Shown here piece after piece: positions 1-10,046 of a stretch of 44,046 bases of DNA. Origin of the DNA: Thermoplasmatota archaeon (GTDB lineage: Archaea > Thermoplasmatota > Thermoplasmata > Thermoplasmatales > Thermoplasmataceae). The translations under genes were made by a program, and so were the position numbers. The stretch lies in assembly GCA_023379825.1 (NCBI GenBank), contig JAMCPQ010000035.1, positions 1 to 44,046 of the forward strand, read 5' to 3'. Each line of letters opens with the position of its first letter. The first letter of the stretch is position 1. The notes below the pieces were generated by a model that saw nothing but the letters and a program-made list of their open reading frames with translations, searched no databases and was not told where the DNA came from.

Positions 1-1317
1 TTCCAGTAATTGGTTATAAACTCTTCCAAAAGTTTCAGGAGCATACAGATGATAATCAGTAACTTTCTGAAATTCCGCAGCCAGTCTGCTGATGTAAAAA
101 TCGCCCATTCTCTTTCCGGATATCTGTAAACCTACAGGCATATCATTGAGATAACCACATGGAATTGTCAGGCTAGGGAAGGAACTGAGGTTGAAGGGGT
201 TAGTAAATTTCATGAATTTAAGAAAGTAATCAGGATCCCTGTTTACGATTTCCGAATAAAATGGGGCAGTATCAGGTAATGTTGGTGATATAAGTACATC
301 GTATATCTTGAAAAGAGAGGAAATAATTCTGGCCCATCTCTTTCTGAATCTCATAGCCTCGATGTACTGATATGCCTTTATCTCTGAAGCATTATTCAGC
401 TGCTTTCTGGAAAGCTCTGAATACATATGGGCATTGGCTGTGAAAAGATTTCTGTGTATTGAATAGTTCTCTGCACTGTCAATAAGGTCATCCTCCAAAG
501 CTGCATCTTCTATTTCAGGCAGAGATACATGATGAATTTCGATCATTCTCTCGCCCTCTATTCTGTCAAGGAATCTTCCCACAGTATCCTTTATACCCTT
601 TTCTGACTGCTGAAATAATTCATCTATAATGGCAACTTTTGCAGGAATTAATCTGTTGTCGTCTTGTGCTTCTCGTGCCCCCATCCATTTCAGAATCAAT
701 GGGAGATCAGAAGCGAACCTTGTAATTGGGCCAACAGTATCCAGTGAAGGCGCCTCCGGAAATATTCCATCAAGAGGGAAAAGTCCGAAGGAAGGTTTCA
801 AACCTGTAACACCGCAAAATGATGATGGAATTCTAATTGAACCAGCAGTATCTGTTCCAAGTGAAAAAGGGGAAAAACATGCTGCCACAGCAGCTGCAGA
901 CCCTCCACTGGATCCACCTGTGATTCTTTGAATATCCCAGGGGTTCCTGCTCTGAGGTGTGACTATACCCATGGCAAATTCATGGGTGTTTGTTTTTCCC
1001 TGCAACTGCAAGCCATTGGATCTTAATCTTCTAAGGATTTCTGCGTCCTTTGTTGGAATGTGATTATTGAAGATGGGACTCCCATAGGAAGTTTGCACTC
1101 CCTCAGTATCAATAATATCCTTCAGAGAGAATGGTACTGGAACTCCTTCAGATTTATCGGGATTATTTAATTCCAAAATTCTCGTAAACGATTTAACGTC
1201 TCCATCAAGCTGGATAATACTGTTTCTAAGTGAGTCGAAGTAATTTTTGGAAATGCTGTCTTTTCTGCGGAAATGGATGAGTAAATCAGATATTCTGAAA
1301 TCCCTGACTTTCAGCAT
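1..1317 (-). CDS. Amidase-signature family protein (GatA-like), 3' end off window
   Basis: Minus frame from CAT at 1315-1317 reads MLKVRDFRISDLLIHFRRKDS... with the amidase signature GGSSGGSAAAVAACFSPFSLGTDTAGSIRIPSSFCG; open to the left edge. Not in the supplied ORF track because it is truncated. Confidence 0.88.
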   Translation of the reverse strand, partial: MLKVRDFRISDLLIHFRRKDSISKNYFDSLRNSIIQLDGDVKSFTRILELNNPDKSEGVPVPFSLKDIIDTEGVQTSYGSPIFNNHIPTKDAEILRRLRSNGLQLQGKTNTHEFAMGIVTPQSRNPWDIQRITGGSSGGSAAAVAACFSPFSLGTDTAGSIRIPSSFCGVTGLKPSFGLFPLDGIFPEAPSLDTVGPITRFASDLPLILKWMGAREAQDDNRLIPAKVAIIDELFQQSEKGIKDTVGRFLDRIEGERMIEIHHVSLPEIEDAALEDDLIDSAENYSIHRNLFTANAHMYSELSRKQLNNASEIKAYQYIEAMRFRKRWARIISSLFKIYDVLISPTLPDTAPFYSEIVNRDPDYFLKFMKFTNPFNLSSFPSLTIPCGYLNDMPVGLQISGKRMGDFYISRLAAEFQKVTDYHLYAPETFGRVYNQLLE

Positions 1318-1395
1318 AAGTAACAAGAAACTCAGGATTAAAACAGTTTTGCAAAATGTGAATTGAATCTCTATTGAAATGGAAGAAAATTTATT

Positions 1396-1857
1396 CTAAA
1401 GATTTTGCAGTATCTCCCTTTCAGACATGCTCCTTTCGCAGTATTCGCATCTGATGGAGATGGGTGCCCTGCTAACCAGTTTGAATTCGCTGCTTACAGG
1501 TTCTCTGGCATTGCTGATGCAGTTAGGGTTGATGCACCTTATGAAGCCTATGACCTTTTCCGGAAGCTCCACTCTGTATTTCTCTGTGATGTTATAATTC
1601 TTAACAATGCTGATGGTGGCCTCCGGGGCAACAAAAGATATCTTGTCAACCTCAACCCGCTCAAGGTATCTGTTTTCAACCTTAATTACATCCTTCTGGC
1701 CCATCTTGCCACTTGGAACCCTTATTCCAATGCTCACCGAATTCTCATGAAGGTCATCAACCCTGAGAATCGACAAAACCTTGAAAGCCATCCCTCCTGG
1801 TACGTGATCAATGACAGTTCCGTCTTTTATCTTTGAAATCTTAAGTGTCGTGTCCAT
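1396..1857 (-). CDS. pyrI: Aspartate carbamoyltransferase regulatory subunit
   Basis: 153 aa, MDTTLKISKIKDGTVIDHVPGGMAFKVL and C-terminal CxnC zinc motif (CINPNCIS...CEYC); adjacent to pyrB. Confidence 0.95.
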   Translation of the reverse strand: MDTTLKISKIKDGTVIDHVPGGMAFKVLSILRVDDLHENSVSIGIRVPSGKMGQKDVIKVENRYLERVEVDKISFVAPEATISIVKNYNITEKYRVELPEKVIGFIRCINPNCISNAREPVSSEFKLVSRAPISIRCEYCERSMSEREILQNL

Positions 1858-2777
1858 TATTTTCCCCCCAGTATCATTGATAGAAGAGCCATCCTTACTG
1901 GAATACCATTTGCGGCCTGCCTGAAATATGCGGCCCTGGGATCTGCATCAACTTCCGGTGAAATCTCATTCACTCTTGGAAGTGGGTGCATTATTATGGA
2001 ATTCTTCTTCATGGTGCTTGCTATTTCAGAATTGACAATGTAGGAACCTATAACACTGTTGTACTCTGTTTCATCTGTGAATCTTTCCTTCTGTATTCTT
2101 GTAACATAGAGGACATCAGATTCAGAGATAACATCATTCAGGTTCTCTGTAACCCTGATCCTGATGCGTGAAGAAACCTGATCAAGGATATGCTGTGGCA
2201 CCCTGAGCAGAGGAGGAGATACAAGATTAATCCTGACATCAAACTCTGAGAGAGCGAGAAGAAGGGAATGCACTGTACGGCCGTATCTGAGGTCCCCAAG
2301 CATGGTGATCTCCTTTCCGTCAATGCCTGAAAGCTCCTTTCTTATTGTATATAGATCCAGAAGTGTCTGTGTGGGGTGCTGCCCCGATCCATCGCCTGCA
2401 TTTATTATGGGTTTTGAGGAGAATTTTCTTGCAAGTTTCGCAGCCCCGTCCATTGGATGCCTTATCACAATGATGTCAGAATAGGAAGCTGCCATCCTGA
2501 CAGTGTCCGCCAGTGTTTCACCCTTTGCAACAGAGGAGGACTTTGCCTCAGAAACACTGATGACAGAACCTCCAAGGCGATGCATTGCACTTTCAAAGGA
2601 AAGCCTTGTTCTTGTGCTTGGTTCATAGAAGAATGTAGCCATAATGGATCCATGCAGGGAATCAATCTTCTGCCCCTGTTCAACTGATCTGGAATAACTG
2701 TCTGCGAGCTTGAAGAGCTCAAACATCTCATCTTTTCCGATGTCTGAGATTGATACCACACTGTTTCCTTTCAACAT
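1857..2777 (-). CDS. pyrB: Aspartate carbamoyltransferase catalytic subunit
   Basis: 306 aa with FYEPSTRTRLSFESAMHRLGG and HPTQTLLDLYTI motifs; stop overlaps the pyrI start by 1 nt (TAATG). Confidence 0.97.
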   Translation of the reverse strand: MLKGNSVVSISDIGKDEMFELFKLADSYSRSVEQGQKIDSLHGSIMATFFYEPSTRTRLSFESAMHRLGGSVISVSEAKSSSVAKGETLADTVRMAASYSDIIVIRHPMDGAAKLARKFSSKPIINAGDGSGQHPTQTLLDLYTIRKELSGIDGKEITMLGDLRYGRTVHSLLLALSEFDVRINLVSPPLLRVPQHILDQVSSRIRIRVTENLNDVISESDVLYVTRIQKERFTDETEYNSVIGSYIVNSEIASTMKKNSIIMHPLPRVNEISPEVDADPRAAYFRQAANGIPVRMALLSMILGGK

Positions 2778-2884
2778 ATTGAAATCTCATCGTTCAAAAA
2801 CTTATAAATCTTTTAGAATAAACCAGATTAACTTTCTGCGTCTTCAATTATAAGATATGTGAAGCGAGAAGAATTTAAGGCTCA

Positions 2885-4186
2885 ATGGATCATGTGGTTT
2901 CTATGGAAAAAACCTCCAAGATTGAGAAATTCTATGATCTGAGCACTGACCAGAGACTGGAAAAAATAGCAGAATTCTCCGATCTTTCAGCTGAGGAGGC
3001 CAGTATACTCCGGGTTCAGGACAAGGAGAAAATGGAGATAATGGATCATATCATTGAGAATGTTTTTACCACTCTGGAACTTCCGGTGGGGGTTGCCACA
3101 AATTTCCTGATCAATGGGAAGGACTATCTTATTCCCATGGCGGTGGAGGAAGCATCCATTGTTGCAGCATGCTCAAATGCAGCAAAGATCGCAAGATCCT
3201 CTGGGGGATTTACTGCTGAAGCCGGTGAACCTGTCATAATTGGCCAGATTCAGCTTCTGGACTATGGTGATGCTGAAAAAGCAAAATCCTCTATATTGAG
3301 CAACAGAGAGAAAATTCTCAATCTTGCAAACTCCCGGAGCAGGACTCTCAGCAGTATGAATGCCGGGGCCAGGGACATAAATATAAGGGTCCTTTCTGAC
3401 CGGTCAAGAAGCATGGTGATACATCTTCTTGTTGACGTAAGGGACGCAATGGGGGCAAATGTTGTCAACACCATGTGTGAAACTGTCGCACCATTCATCG
3501 AGGAGATCACAGGAGGAAAGGTAAACCTTAGAATACTTTCAAATCTCACTCCTCAGAGGATTGCGAGAAGCAGGGCAGTATTTCCTGCTTCACTGATTGG
3601 TGGCAGCACTGTAGTCAGAAGGATAGTATCCGCGTATGAGATGGCCAATGTTGACCCTTACCGGGCAGCCACACACAATAAGGGAATAATGAACGGTATA
3701 GATTCTGTTCTCATGGTGACGATGAATGACTGGAGGGCCGCTGAAGCGAACGCACATACCTATTCACATATTTCCGGGAACCTCTCCCTTACAAGATACT
3801 ACGAGAACGAAACAGGCGATCTGGTTGGAGAAATAGATATACCGGTATCTGTAGGTGTTGTGGGAGGAACTACCGGAGCAATACCCAAGGTTAGAATATT
3901 GCGAAAGATACTGGGGGTAAGCAGCAGTAAAGAATTTTCAATGGTTCTGGCATCCGTAGGGCTTGCCCAGAATTTTGCCGCCCTCAGGGCCCTCTGCAGT
4001 GAGGGAATCCAGAAAGGTCATATGGCCCTTCATGCCAGGAATGTTGCTATCACTGCGGGAGCAAGAGGAGAAGAAGCTGAAAATATTGCGGAAATTATGA
4101 TCCGAAAGGGTAGCATCAGCGTCTCTAGCGCACTTGAAATTATGGAAGAACTTAGAAATGCTTATAATGAAAAGGATAATCACTGA
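2885..4186 (+). CDS. Hydroxymethylglutaryl-CoA reductase, class II type
   Basis: 433 aa; ENVFTTLELPVGVATNFLINGKDYLIPMAVEEASIVAACSNAAKIAR and MNAGARDINIRVL resemble class II (Pseudomonas mevalonii-type) HMGR. Confidence 0.92.
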   Translation: MDHVVSMEKTSKIEKFYDLSTDQRLEKIAEFSDLSAEEASILRVQDKEKMEIMDHIIENVFTTLELPVGVATNFLINGKDYLIPMAVEEASIVAACSNAAKIARSSGGFTAEAGEPVIIGQIQLLDYGDAEKAKSSILSNREKILNLANSRSRTLSSMNAGARDINIRVLSDRSRSMVIHLLVDVRDAMGANVVNTMCETVAPFIEEITGGKVNLRILSNLTPQRIARSRAVFPASLIGGSTVVRRIVSAYEMANVDPYRAATHNKGIMNGIDSVLMVTMNDWRAAEANAHTYSHISGNLSLTRYYENETGDLVGEIDIPVSVGVVGGTTGAIPKVRILRKILGVSSSKEFSMVLASVGLAQNFAALRALCSEGIQKGHMALHARNVAITAGARGEEAENIAEIMIRKGSISVSSALEIMEELRNAYNEKDNH

Positions 4187-4198
4187 ATTGAAACATAG

Positions 4199-4933
4199 AT
4201 GGTGGAAGCTGAGAATTTCATAGGAAACGGGGACACATTTTTTCAGAAGGAGAAGTACATTGACGCCATCAGAGAATATACAAAGGCACTGGAACTCATA
4301 GGTAAGAATGAAGACTCGGAAACAGCGGATCTATGTTACAGGTTGTCTCAGGCTTACAGTTCCCTGGATTCCAGGAATGATGAAAACTCAATAAAATTTG
4401 CAAGAATGGCCCTTGACATTCACAGGAAACTTGGAGAAAAGGACATGGAAGTGATGGACCTCCTGAATATAGGATACATTGAAATGGATTCTTCAAAGTT
4501 CAAGGAGACAGAGGAGGCATTCAACGAGGCTATAAGTCTGGCCGGCAAGATCAAGGATCTATTTCTGGAATCCAGTGCGAAAAACGCCCTTGCCGAACTG
4601 AAGCTGGAAAGAAAAGACACAAGCACAGCACAGAAGATATATGAAGAGGTAGCAGCAGCATCCCTTGCATCTGAGGACTGGGAAAATTATTTCGAGGCAA
4701 AAAGAGGTCTGATAGGGCTCATAAGAAAGAAGGACGAGGAGAAAGCTCTTGCAGTCTCACTGGAAGCTCTTGAACTGGTGGATAAGATTGCTGCTCACAT
4801 TAAGAACAAAAAAGAGAGGAAGGAGTTCAGAAAATCACTAATTTTCATGTACGATCTGGCTTCGGACATTGCCATGGAACTGAACGATGTGGATCAGGCA
4901 ATCAAGATTGCCCAGAGATTGAAGGCTGACTAA
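4199..4933 (+). CDS. Tetratricopeptide-repeat protein
   Basis: 244 aa with TPR-like periodicity (GDTFFQKEKYIDAIREYTKALEL...). Confidence 0.75.
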   Translation: MVEAENFIGNGDTFFQKEKYIDAIREYTKALELIGKNEDSETADLCYRLSQAYSSLDSRNDENSIKFARMALDIHRKLGEKDMEVMDLLNIGYIEMDSSKFKETEEAFNEAISLAGKIKDLFLESSAKNALAELKLERKDTSTAQKIYEEVAAASLASEDWENYFEAKRGLIGLIRKKDEEKALAVSLEALELVDKIAAHIKNKKERKEFRKSLIFMYDLASDIAMELNDVDQAIKIAQRLKAD

Positions 4934-5418
4934 TTCTTCTTTCCTGCAGATCTTTTTTCCATAATCTCTTTCAGGAACTGCCTGTTCTCAATAGAATTAT
5001 CTGACATGACAGCCAGGAGTGCGATCTCGAAATCAATATACTTCATGGAATTTGTGAGGTCCTTTGCAGCAGTAATGGCATCCTTCTTAGTCATCTTTCC
5101 TGAAGCAGTTATTGCTTCAAGCATCCTGTCCACTACAGGCCGGTCAGGAGATTCGCTGAAAAGCTCATCAGCATCCACTGTAAAATCAAGGGGAACAACA
5201 ATCCCGGATGTGCTGAAATTTGGCAAAAATAAATTATCCCTCTGAACAAGAAGACCCTCCTTTACTGAAGCTTCAACAAACTTTGCAACCACCTCAGGAC
5301 TCAGCAGTCCCCTTTTGAATGAGATGAGGTTTGTGATCTCCTGGGAGGTCATCCCGGAGTCCCTTTTCTTGCTTGAATAGGCAATTGCGATGAGCTTACG
5401 GGAAAGGTCTTTGTTCAA
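4930..5418 (-). CDS. Archaeal DUF2240-like protein
   Basis: 162 aa, MTSQEITNLISFKRGLLSPEVVAKFVEASVKEGLL; family recall only. Confidence 0.55.
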   Translation of the reverse strand: MNKDLSRKLIAIAYSSKKRDSGMTSQEITNLISFKRGLLSPEVVAKFVEASVKEGLLVQRDNLFLPNFSTSGIVVPLDFTVDADELFSESPDRPVVDRMLEAITASGKMTKKDAITAAKDLTNSMKYIDFEIALLAVMSDNSIENRQFLKEIMEKRSAGKKN

Positions 5419-5435
5419 AGGATACCTCTGACAGT

Positions 5436-5909
5436 TCAGTTAAGTTTAGCCAGTTCTGATTCTATGAGCTTGTAGTCAGGCTCTACTCCCGGGTTATCGC
5501 TGACCCACTTGTACCTTACAACGCCATCCCTGTCTAGAACAAAGACAGCCCTCTTGGAAGCTGTGAGTCCCGGCTTATCAAGGAATTTCTCGTGAAGTGC
5601 CCCATATTCCTTGCTTATCTTCCTCTCGGGGTCCGATAGCAGATCGAATGTTAACTTGTTCTGTTTTCCGAATTCTGCAAGGGAGAATGGCTGATCAACG
5701 CTTATGCCAACCACTGTGGCATTCAACTTATTGAAATTTGCCATTGAATCTCTGAATGTGCACATTTCCTTTGTGCATACAGATGTAAATGCTCCAGGGA
5801 AGAACGCAAGTACAGTCTTCTTTCCCTTATAATCTGCAAGGGTCTTCTCCTTGAGGTTCGAATCTAGTGCTTTGAATTCAGGTGCTTTTTTTCCTACTTC
5901 TACAGACAT
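5436..5909 (-). CDS. Peroxiredoxin (AhpC/TSA family)
   Basis: 157 aa; FFPGAFTSVCTKEMCTFRDSM peroxidatic-cysteine motif; strong Shine-Dalgarno AGGAGG upstream. Confidence 0.93.
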   Translation of the reverse strand: MSVEVGKKAPEFKALDSNLKEKTLADYKGKKTVLAFFPGAFTSVCTKEMCTFRDSMANFNKLNATVVGISVDQPFSLAEFGKQNKLTFDLLSDPERKISKEYGALHEKFLDKPGLTASKRAVFVLDRDGVVRYKWVSDNPGVEPDYKLIESELAKLN

Positions 5910-6065
5910 ATTAATACCTCCTTTTTAACTGGGAATATTCAGGAATACCATTTTTCCTTACTATCCTGGACAATTCCTGTATCCCGGCATCCAATTGGAC
6001 AATCAAATTTAAGGTTTTGTCATTGTGTGCCTCTCAAATAATTTATCAGTGATCCCAATAATGGG

Positions 6066-6719
6066 ATGATGAAATCTGTAGCTCTGATGTCAGGGGGAAA
6101 AGATTCCTTTCTTTCCGCCCTCATTGCAATGGAACAGGGGTTTGAAGTGGGACTTTCACTGACGGTCATTCCGGAGGAAGATTCATTCATGTATCATGTA
6201 CCTAATGCAGCAATGGCATCTTATTCTGCGGAGATCCTTGGCATTCAGTGGCAGAAGGTGAGGGAGGACAGAGTAAGAGAAACTATTGAGGGCCTTGCTC
6301 AGACCGGGTACAGAGCCCTGATAGCAGGAGCCATAGCATCAAGTTACCAGAAAACGAGGCTTGAATCTCTCTGCACCGAAATGGGGATGTGTCTTTTCAC
6401 TCCATTGTGGCTTCTTGATCAGGAGAAAGTTCTCAATGAACTCATTCTCAGGAACATAAGGGCGATAATAGTTTCCGCATCTGCAGAGGGTATGGAGGAA
6501 AAGGATATCGGTCGGGAGATTGATGAGGAGTTCATTGAAGAAATGAAACGCAGGAGCAGAAAAGTGGGGTTGAATATTTCCGGAGAAGGTGGTGAATATG
6601 AATCCTTTGTTCTTGGATTCATGAAGAAAAACATAAAGATTGTCCGATCGGAGAAATACTGGAATGGGCAGTCCGGGCATCTTCTTATCCGGGAGGCTCA
6701 TTTATCCAATGAAAAGTAG
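6066..6719 (+). CDS. Diphthine--ammonia ligase-like ATP-pyrophosphatase (Dph6 / DUF71 family)
   Basis: 217 aa; VALMSGGKDSFLSALIA PP-loop, GAIASSYQKTRLESLCTEMG, ISGEGGEYESFVL. Confidence 0.87.
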   Translation: MMKSVALMSGGKDSFLSALIAMEQGFEVGLSLTVIPEEDSFMYHVPNAAMASYSAEILGIQWQKVREDRVRETIEGLAQTGYRALIAGAIASSYQKTRLESLCTEMGMCLFTPLWLLDQEKVLNELILRNIRAIIVSASAEGMEEKDIGREIDEEFIEEMKRRSRKVGLNISGEGGEYESFVLGFMKKNIKIVRSEKYWNGQSGHLLIREAHLSNEK

Positions 6720-6731
6720 TGATTATGGAAG

Positions 6732-7316
6732 TCAGAAGTCAAGTTTTGTCTGAATGAATCTTTTCCCATGAGATTCATCAAGATTGAATGCCTGAAGAAT
6801 CAGCGACGATAGGTAATCTATGATCCTGTCTCTGTTCTTCAGATCATTTTCAGGTTCCATCATTCTGTCAGATGCCCTGGCTTCAACTCCAAGTGAATGT
6901 GCCCTGGAGAGAATTCCAGCCTTTTCACTATCCGGGACTATGAAATATCTGGTTGGCTGATCGACGCCACATTTTTCTATCTCGGATGTGAGAATAGGCC
7001 TCTTGAATATTGAATGAAGTATGAGAAGCGCATAGTTTCCAGATTCAATGGAGGACAGTTTTCTCGCACATATTCCAACCGCTCTGTAAAGATCCGTTCT
7101 AGGGTCCTTTGAAATTGAATAAACAATTGCCGGTTTTATGTTATTCTCCTTAAGCATCCCCAGTTCCTGAAGCGCTTTCAGGTATCCGCTCAGATAATGG
7201 CGTGATACCTTCACTCCGCCTGAATTGAGAGCAGAATTCAGGGCCGATATTGATTTCGGTCCCTTCTGAAGCTCTGCGAATATTATTTCCCGAAGTGGCT
7301 CTTCCTGTTTGAGCAT
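6732..7316 (-). CDS. Hypothetical protein with N-terminal winged-helix-like region
   Basis: 194 aa; helical N-terminus (KSISALNSALNSGGVKVSRHYLSGYLKALQELGMLKE); start abuts the purB stop. Confidence 0.55.
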   Translation of the reverse strand: MLKQEEPLREIIFAELQKGPKSISALNSALNSGGVKVSRHYLSGYLKALQELGMLKENNIKPAIVYSISKDPRTDLYRAVGICARKLSSIESGNYALLILHSIFKRPILTSEIEKCGVDQPTRYFIVPDSEKAGILSRAHSLGVEARASDRMMEPENDLKNRDRIIDYLSSLILQAFNLDESHGKRFIQTKLDF

Positions 7317-7317
7317 T

Positions 7318-8676
7318 CTACCAGTTATACGCCTCCGTTTTCATCTTTCTTGATTCGATGACTATGTTCCTGCATATTTCGGATGCCCTCCCGGTGAAAT
7401 GAACTGGATCCATTGCATAGTCAAATTCCTCCTTTGATAGTATCTTGAGAATTCCGTTCCTGACAAGACTCTCCTTAAGTGAAATCCCGTCTCTGTATCC
7501 GTCCATGGATGCCTTTCTCACCAGCTCATGTGCTTTGAGTCTTTCATATCCATTTCTAGTCAGAACTGTTACAACATTCTCTGACATTACATAGTCATCC
7601 TTCTGCAGATTCTCCCTCATTCTATCTGTATTCACAACCAGCGTTGTGAATATATTGCTCATCTTCTTCAGTATGTAATCAGTCAGTATACTCATATAAG
7701 GGATTGTAAACCTTTCCAGTGCAGAATTTGTCAGATCCCTTTCGTGCCATGTGACTGCTCCCTCCATCTCCGGGACAGCGAAACTCCTCACCAGTCTGGC
7801 CAGACTGCAGACATTCTCACTGTTTATGGGGTTAACTTTGCTTGGCATCGCGCTGGAACCAACCTGTGTTTCCCTGTTGAAATACTCCGATACCTCTCCA
7901 ATCTCTGGCCTCTGAAGGTTTCTCACTTCCGTGGCGAACTTCTCAAGAGATGTTGCTATACCGGCCAGTATTCCAGCATATTCTACATATCTGTCTCTGT
8001 TCACAATCTGTGAGGAAGCTCTCTCTGGAAAAATTCCAAGTATTTCCATGACTCTGTCCTGGATTTCAAGTGCAGCCTCACCAAGTGATGCCCCTGTCCC
8101 CACTGGCCCCATGATCTTTCCTGCTATGACCCTCTTCCTGGATTCTCTGACTCTCTCAATGTGTCTGTTCACCTCCGCAAGATAAACTGACATCTTCAGC
8201 CCAAAGGTTATGGGGCTTGCATGCTGACCGTGTGTTCTTCCTATCATTATTGAATCTGAAAATTTCTCTGCAAGATTTACAAGTGAATCCTGAAGCTCAA
8301 GAAGATCATCCACAAGGATGGAATAGAAATCCCTGAGCTGAAGGGCCGTTGCGGTATCTATGATGTCATTTGAAGTGAGTCCGAAATGAACATATGAGGA
8401 TCCACTCCCGCTGACTTCCCCCAGAGCTCTTATAAGGGCCATCATGTCATGCTTTGTCTCACTCTCGATTTCCTTGACTCTCTCAATCCTTACCTTACCA
8501 GATTTTACTGCGTAGGATATACTCTCATACGCCTCCTTCGGGATAAGATTGAATTCTGCCTCAGCCTGAGCCGCTGCCTCTTCGATCATGAGAAGGTAGG
8601 TGATCCTCTGCTCTTCACAGAATATCTTCTTTACCTCCTCCCTTCCATACCTGTAATCAATAGGAGAAACTATCAC
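7318..8676 (-). CDS. purB: Adenylosuccinate lyase
   Basis: 452 aa; fumarase/ASL signature GSSAMPSKVNPINSEN, THGQHASPITFGLK. Confidence 0.96.
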   Translation of the reverse strand: MIVSPIDYRYGREEVKKIFCEEQRITYLLMIEEAAAQAEAEFNLIPKEAYESISYAVKSGKVRIERVKEIESETKHDMMALIRALGEVSGSGSSYVHFGLTSNDIIDTATALQLRDFYSILVDDLLELQDSLVNLAEKFSDSIMIGRTHGQHASPITFGLKMSVYLAEVNRHIERVRESRKRVIAGKIMGPVGTGASLGEAALEIQDRVMEILGIFPERASSQIVNRDRYVEYAGILAGIATSLEKFATEVRNLQRPEIGEVSEYFNRETQVGSSAMPSKVNPINSENVCSLARLVRSFAVPEMEGAVTWHERDLTNSALERFTIPYMSILTDYILKKMSNIFTTLVVNTDRMRENLQKDDYVMSENVVTVLTRNGYERLKAHELVRKASMDGYRDGISLKESLVRNGILKILSKEEFDYAMDPVHFTGRASEICRNIVIESRKMKTEAYNW

Positions 8677-8985
8677 TGCTTTACTTTATTTATTCACACA
8701 ATATAATCTATTTCACTGTAAGTTCCCCTATAGTCAAAGCAGGCAGTTGGGTTCGGATAGAATGTCAGTTACTTCAAAATATGCCACAGGTCAATCATTG
8801 GATCACGGAACAGGAATAACCACAACCCCCTATTTCACCAATATTCAGGGTGATGATTCAGATGTTTGTCTAATTCACAAATGCGAAATTTTAGAATTTT
8901 CCAACTACCTGAGAAAATTAATTAAATATCTGAATATTGACACGTTTATCACGATTAAATCTTGGAACAGACAGGTTGCAGAGCA

Positions 8986-9948
8986 ATGAAGGTTGTAAAG
9001 AACAGGCCGGATGATCCCGCCGTGGCGGAAATAATAGGCGCTATTCTACTTTTTGGGATAGCCATTACGCTTGTGACAAGTTATCTTGCCTGGTACGTTC
9101 CAACTTCTCAGACCAGCAATGACCTTGCCTTTGTAAGATCATCCACCAGTGACATGTCATCACTCTCTGAGCAGATACATTCCTATTCACCAGGCTCCCA
9201 GATAGTCCAGAGCTTTGACCTCGGTATAGCAGGCACATTTCCCATCATACCAGCCCAGGATACTCAGCTTTCCATTTCAAATTCCTCGTCATTCTCTTAC
9301 CGCATTTCATATAACATCAGTGTGAAGCTGCAGAACATCACGGGTGCATTACACTATTACAATTTCACGGTTTCCAGTCTGGAAACAGGCTATGTTGTGG
9401 AATCAGCTCCCCTGCAGTACGCAGATGAGAATTCCCTTTATGGGGCAGATGGATTTATGATTCAGACTTACCATGGTATTCCCCCTTCTGTTTCCGGACC
9501 TCTTCCCATAACTTTATCCCGGTACGGTGGGAACGTGAACCTGACGGGGCAGTCTGTTGGATTCCGGTCAGATGGTACCAGTTATTCATCTACCACAACT
9601 GAGACACTTGTTCTGAATTCCTTCTCATATGTATCAACAGATATCATCAACGGGACACTGACATCACTGAACGGGAGTGTGTCTGTGGTGAAAGATGTGA
9701 AGATTGAAAACCTCAACTATACCATAACCACTCCATACAGCAATTCAGTGGATCTTTTCCTGTACAGGGGTATGAATGGTACATTGCTCAATTCTGCAGG
9801 AATCCTATCATTATCCGCATGGTACTCTTCTGGAGGATTCCTTAAGGTTTCCATGAAACACAACTCCATCTATATGACTGAAACTTCATCTGTACTGTAT
9901 CTCAACAGCATAAGGTTCGACTCAATTGGTCTGGCGGCAGTGACATAG
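8986..9948 (+). CDS. Archaeal type IV pilin-like protein (class III signal peptide)
   Basis: From ATG 8986: MKVVKNRPDDPAVAEIIGAILLFGIAITLVTSYLAWYVP, charged N-terminus plus A-x-x-E-I-I-G hydrophobic stretch, then Ser/Thr/Asn-rich extracellular-type sequence. Confidence 0.75.
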   Translation: MKVVKNRPDDPAVAEIIGAILLFGIAITLVTSYLAWYVPTSQTSNDLAFVRSSTSDMSSLSEQIHSYSPGSQIVQSFDLGIAGTFPIIPAQDTQLSISNSSSFSYRISYNISVKLQNITGALHYYNFTVSSLETGYVVESAPLQYADENSLYGADGFMIQTYHGIPPSVSGPLPITLSRYGGNVNLTGQSVGFRSDGTSYSSTTTETLVLNSFSYVSTDIINGTLTSLNGSVSVVKDVKIENLNYTITTPYSNSVDLFLYRGMNGTLLNSAGILSLSAWYSSGGFLKVSMKHNSIYMTETSSVLYLNSIRFDSIGLAAVT

Positions 9949-10046
9949 ATGACAATGCATTTCCCAGCAGTGTAATTTTTGATCTAAAATATGCAGCTGC
10001 ATTTTTCCCAGTAAAGATTTTTAAATCCTGTTTTCCTATCATTTTC

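Noticed and set aside
629-931. 100-aa plus-strand ORF
   Set aside because: Antisense to the amidase-signature core (GGSSGGSAAAVAA on minus strand).
8747-8989. 80-aa ORF upstream of the pilin-like gene
   Set aside because: No SD or motif, overlaps the pilin start region; likely chance ORF.
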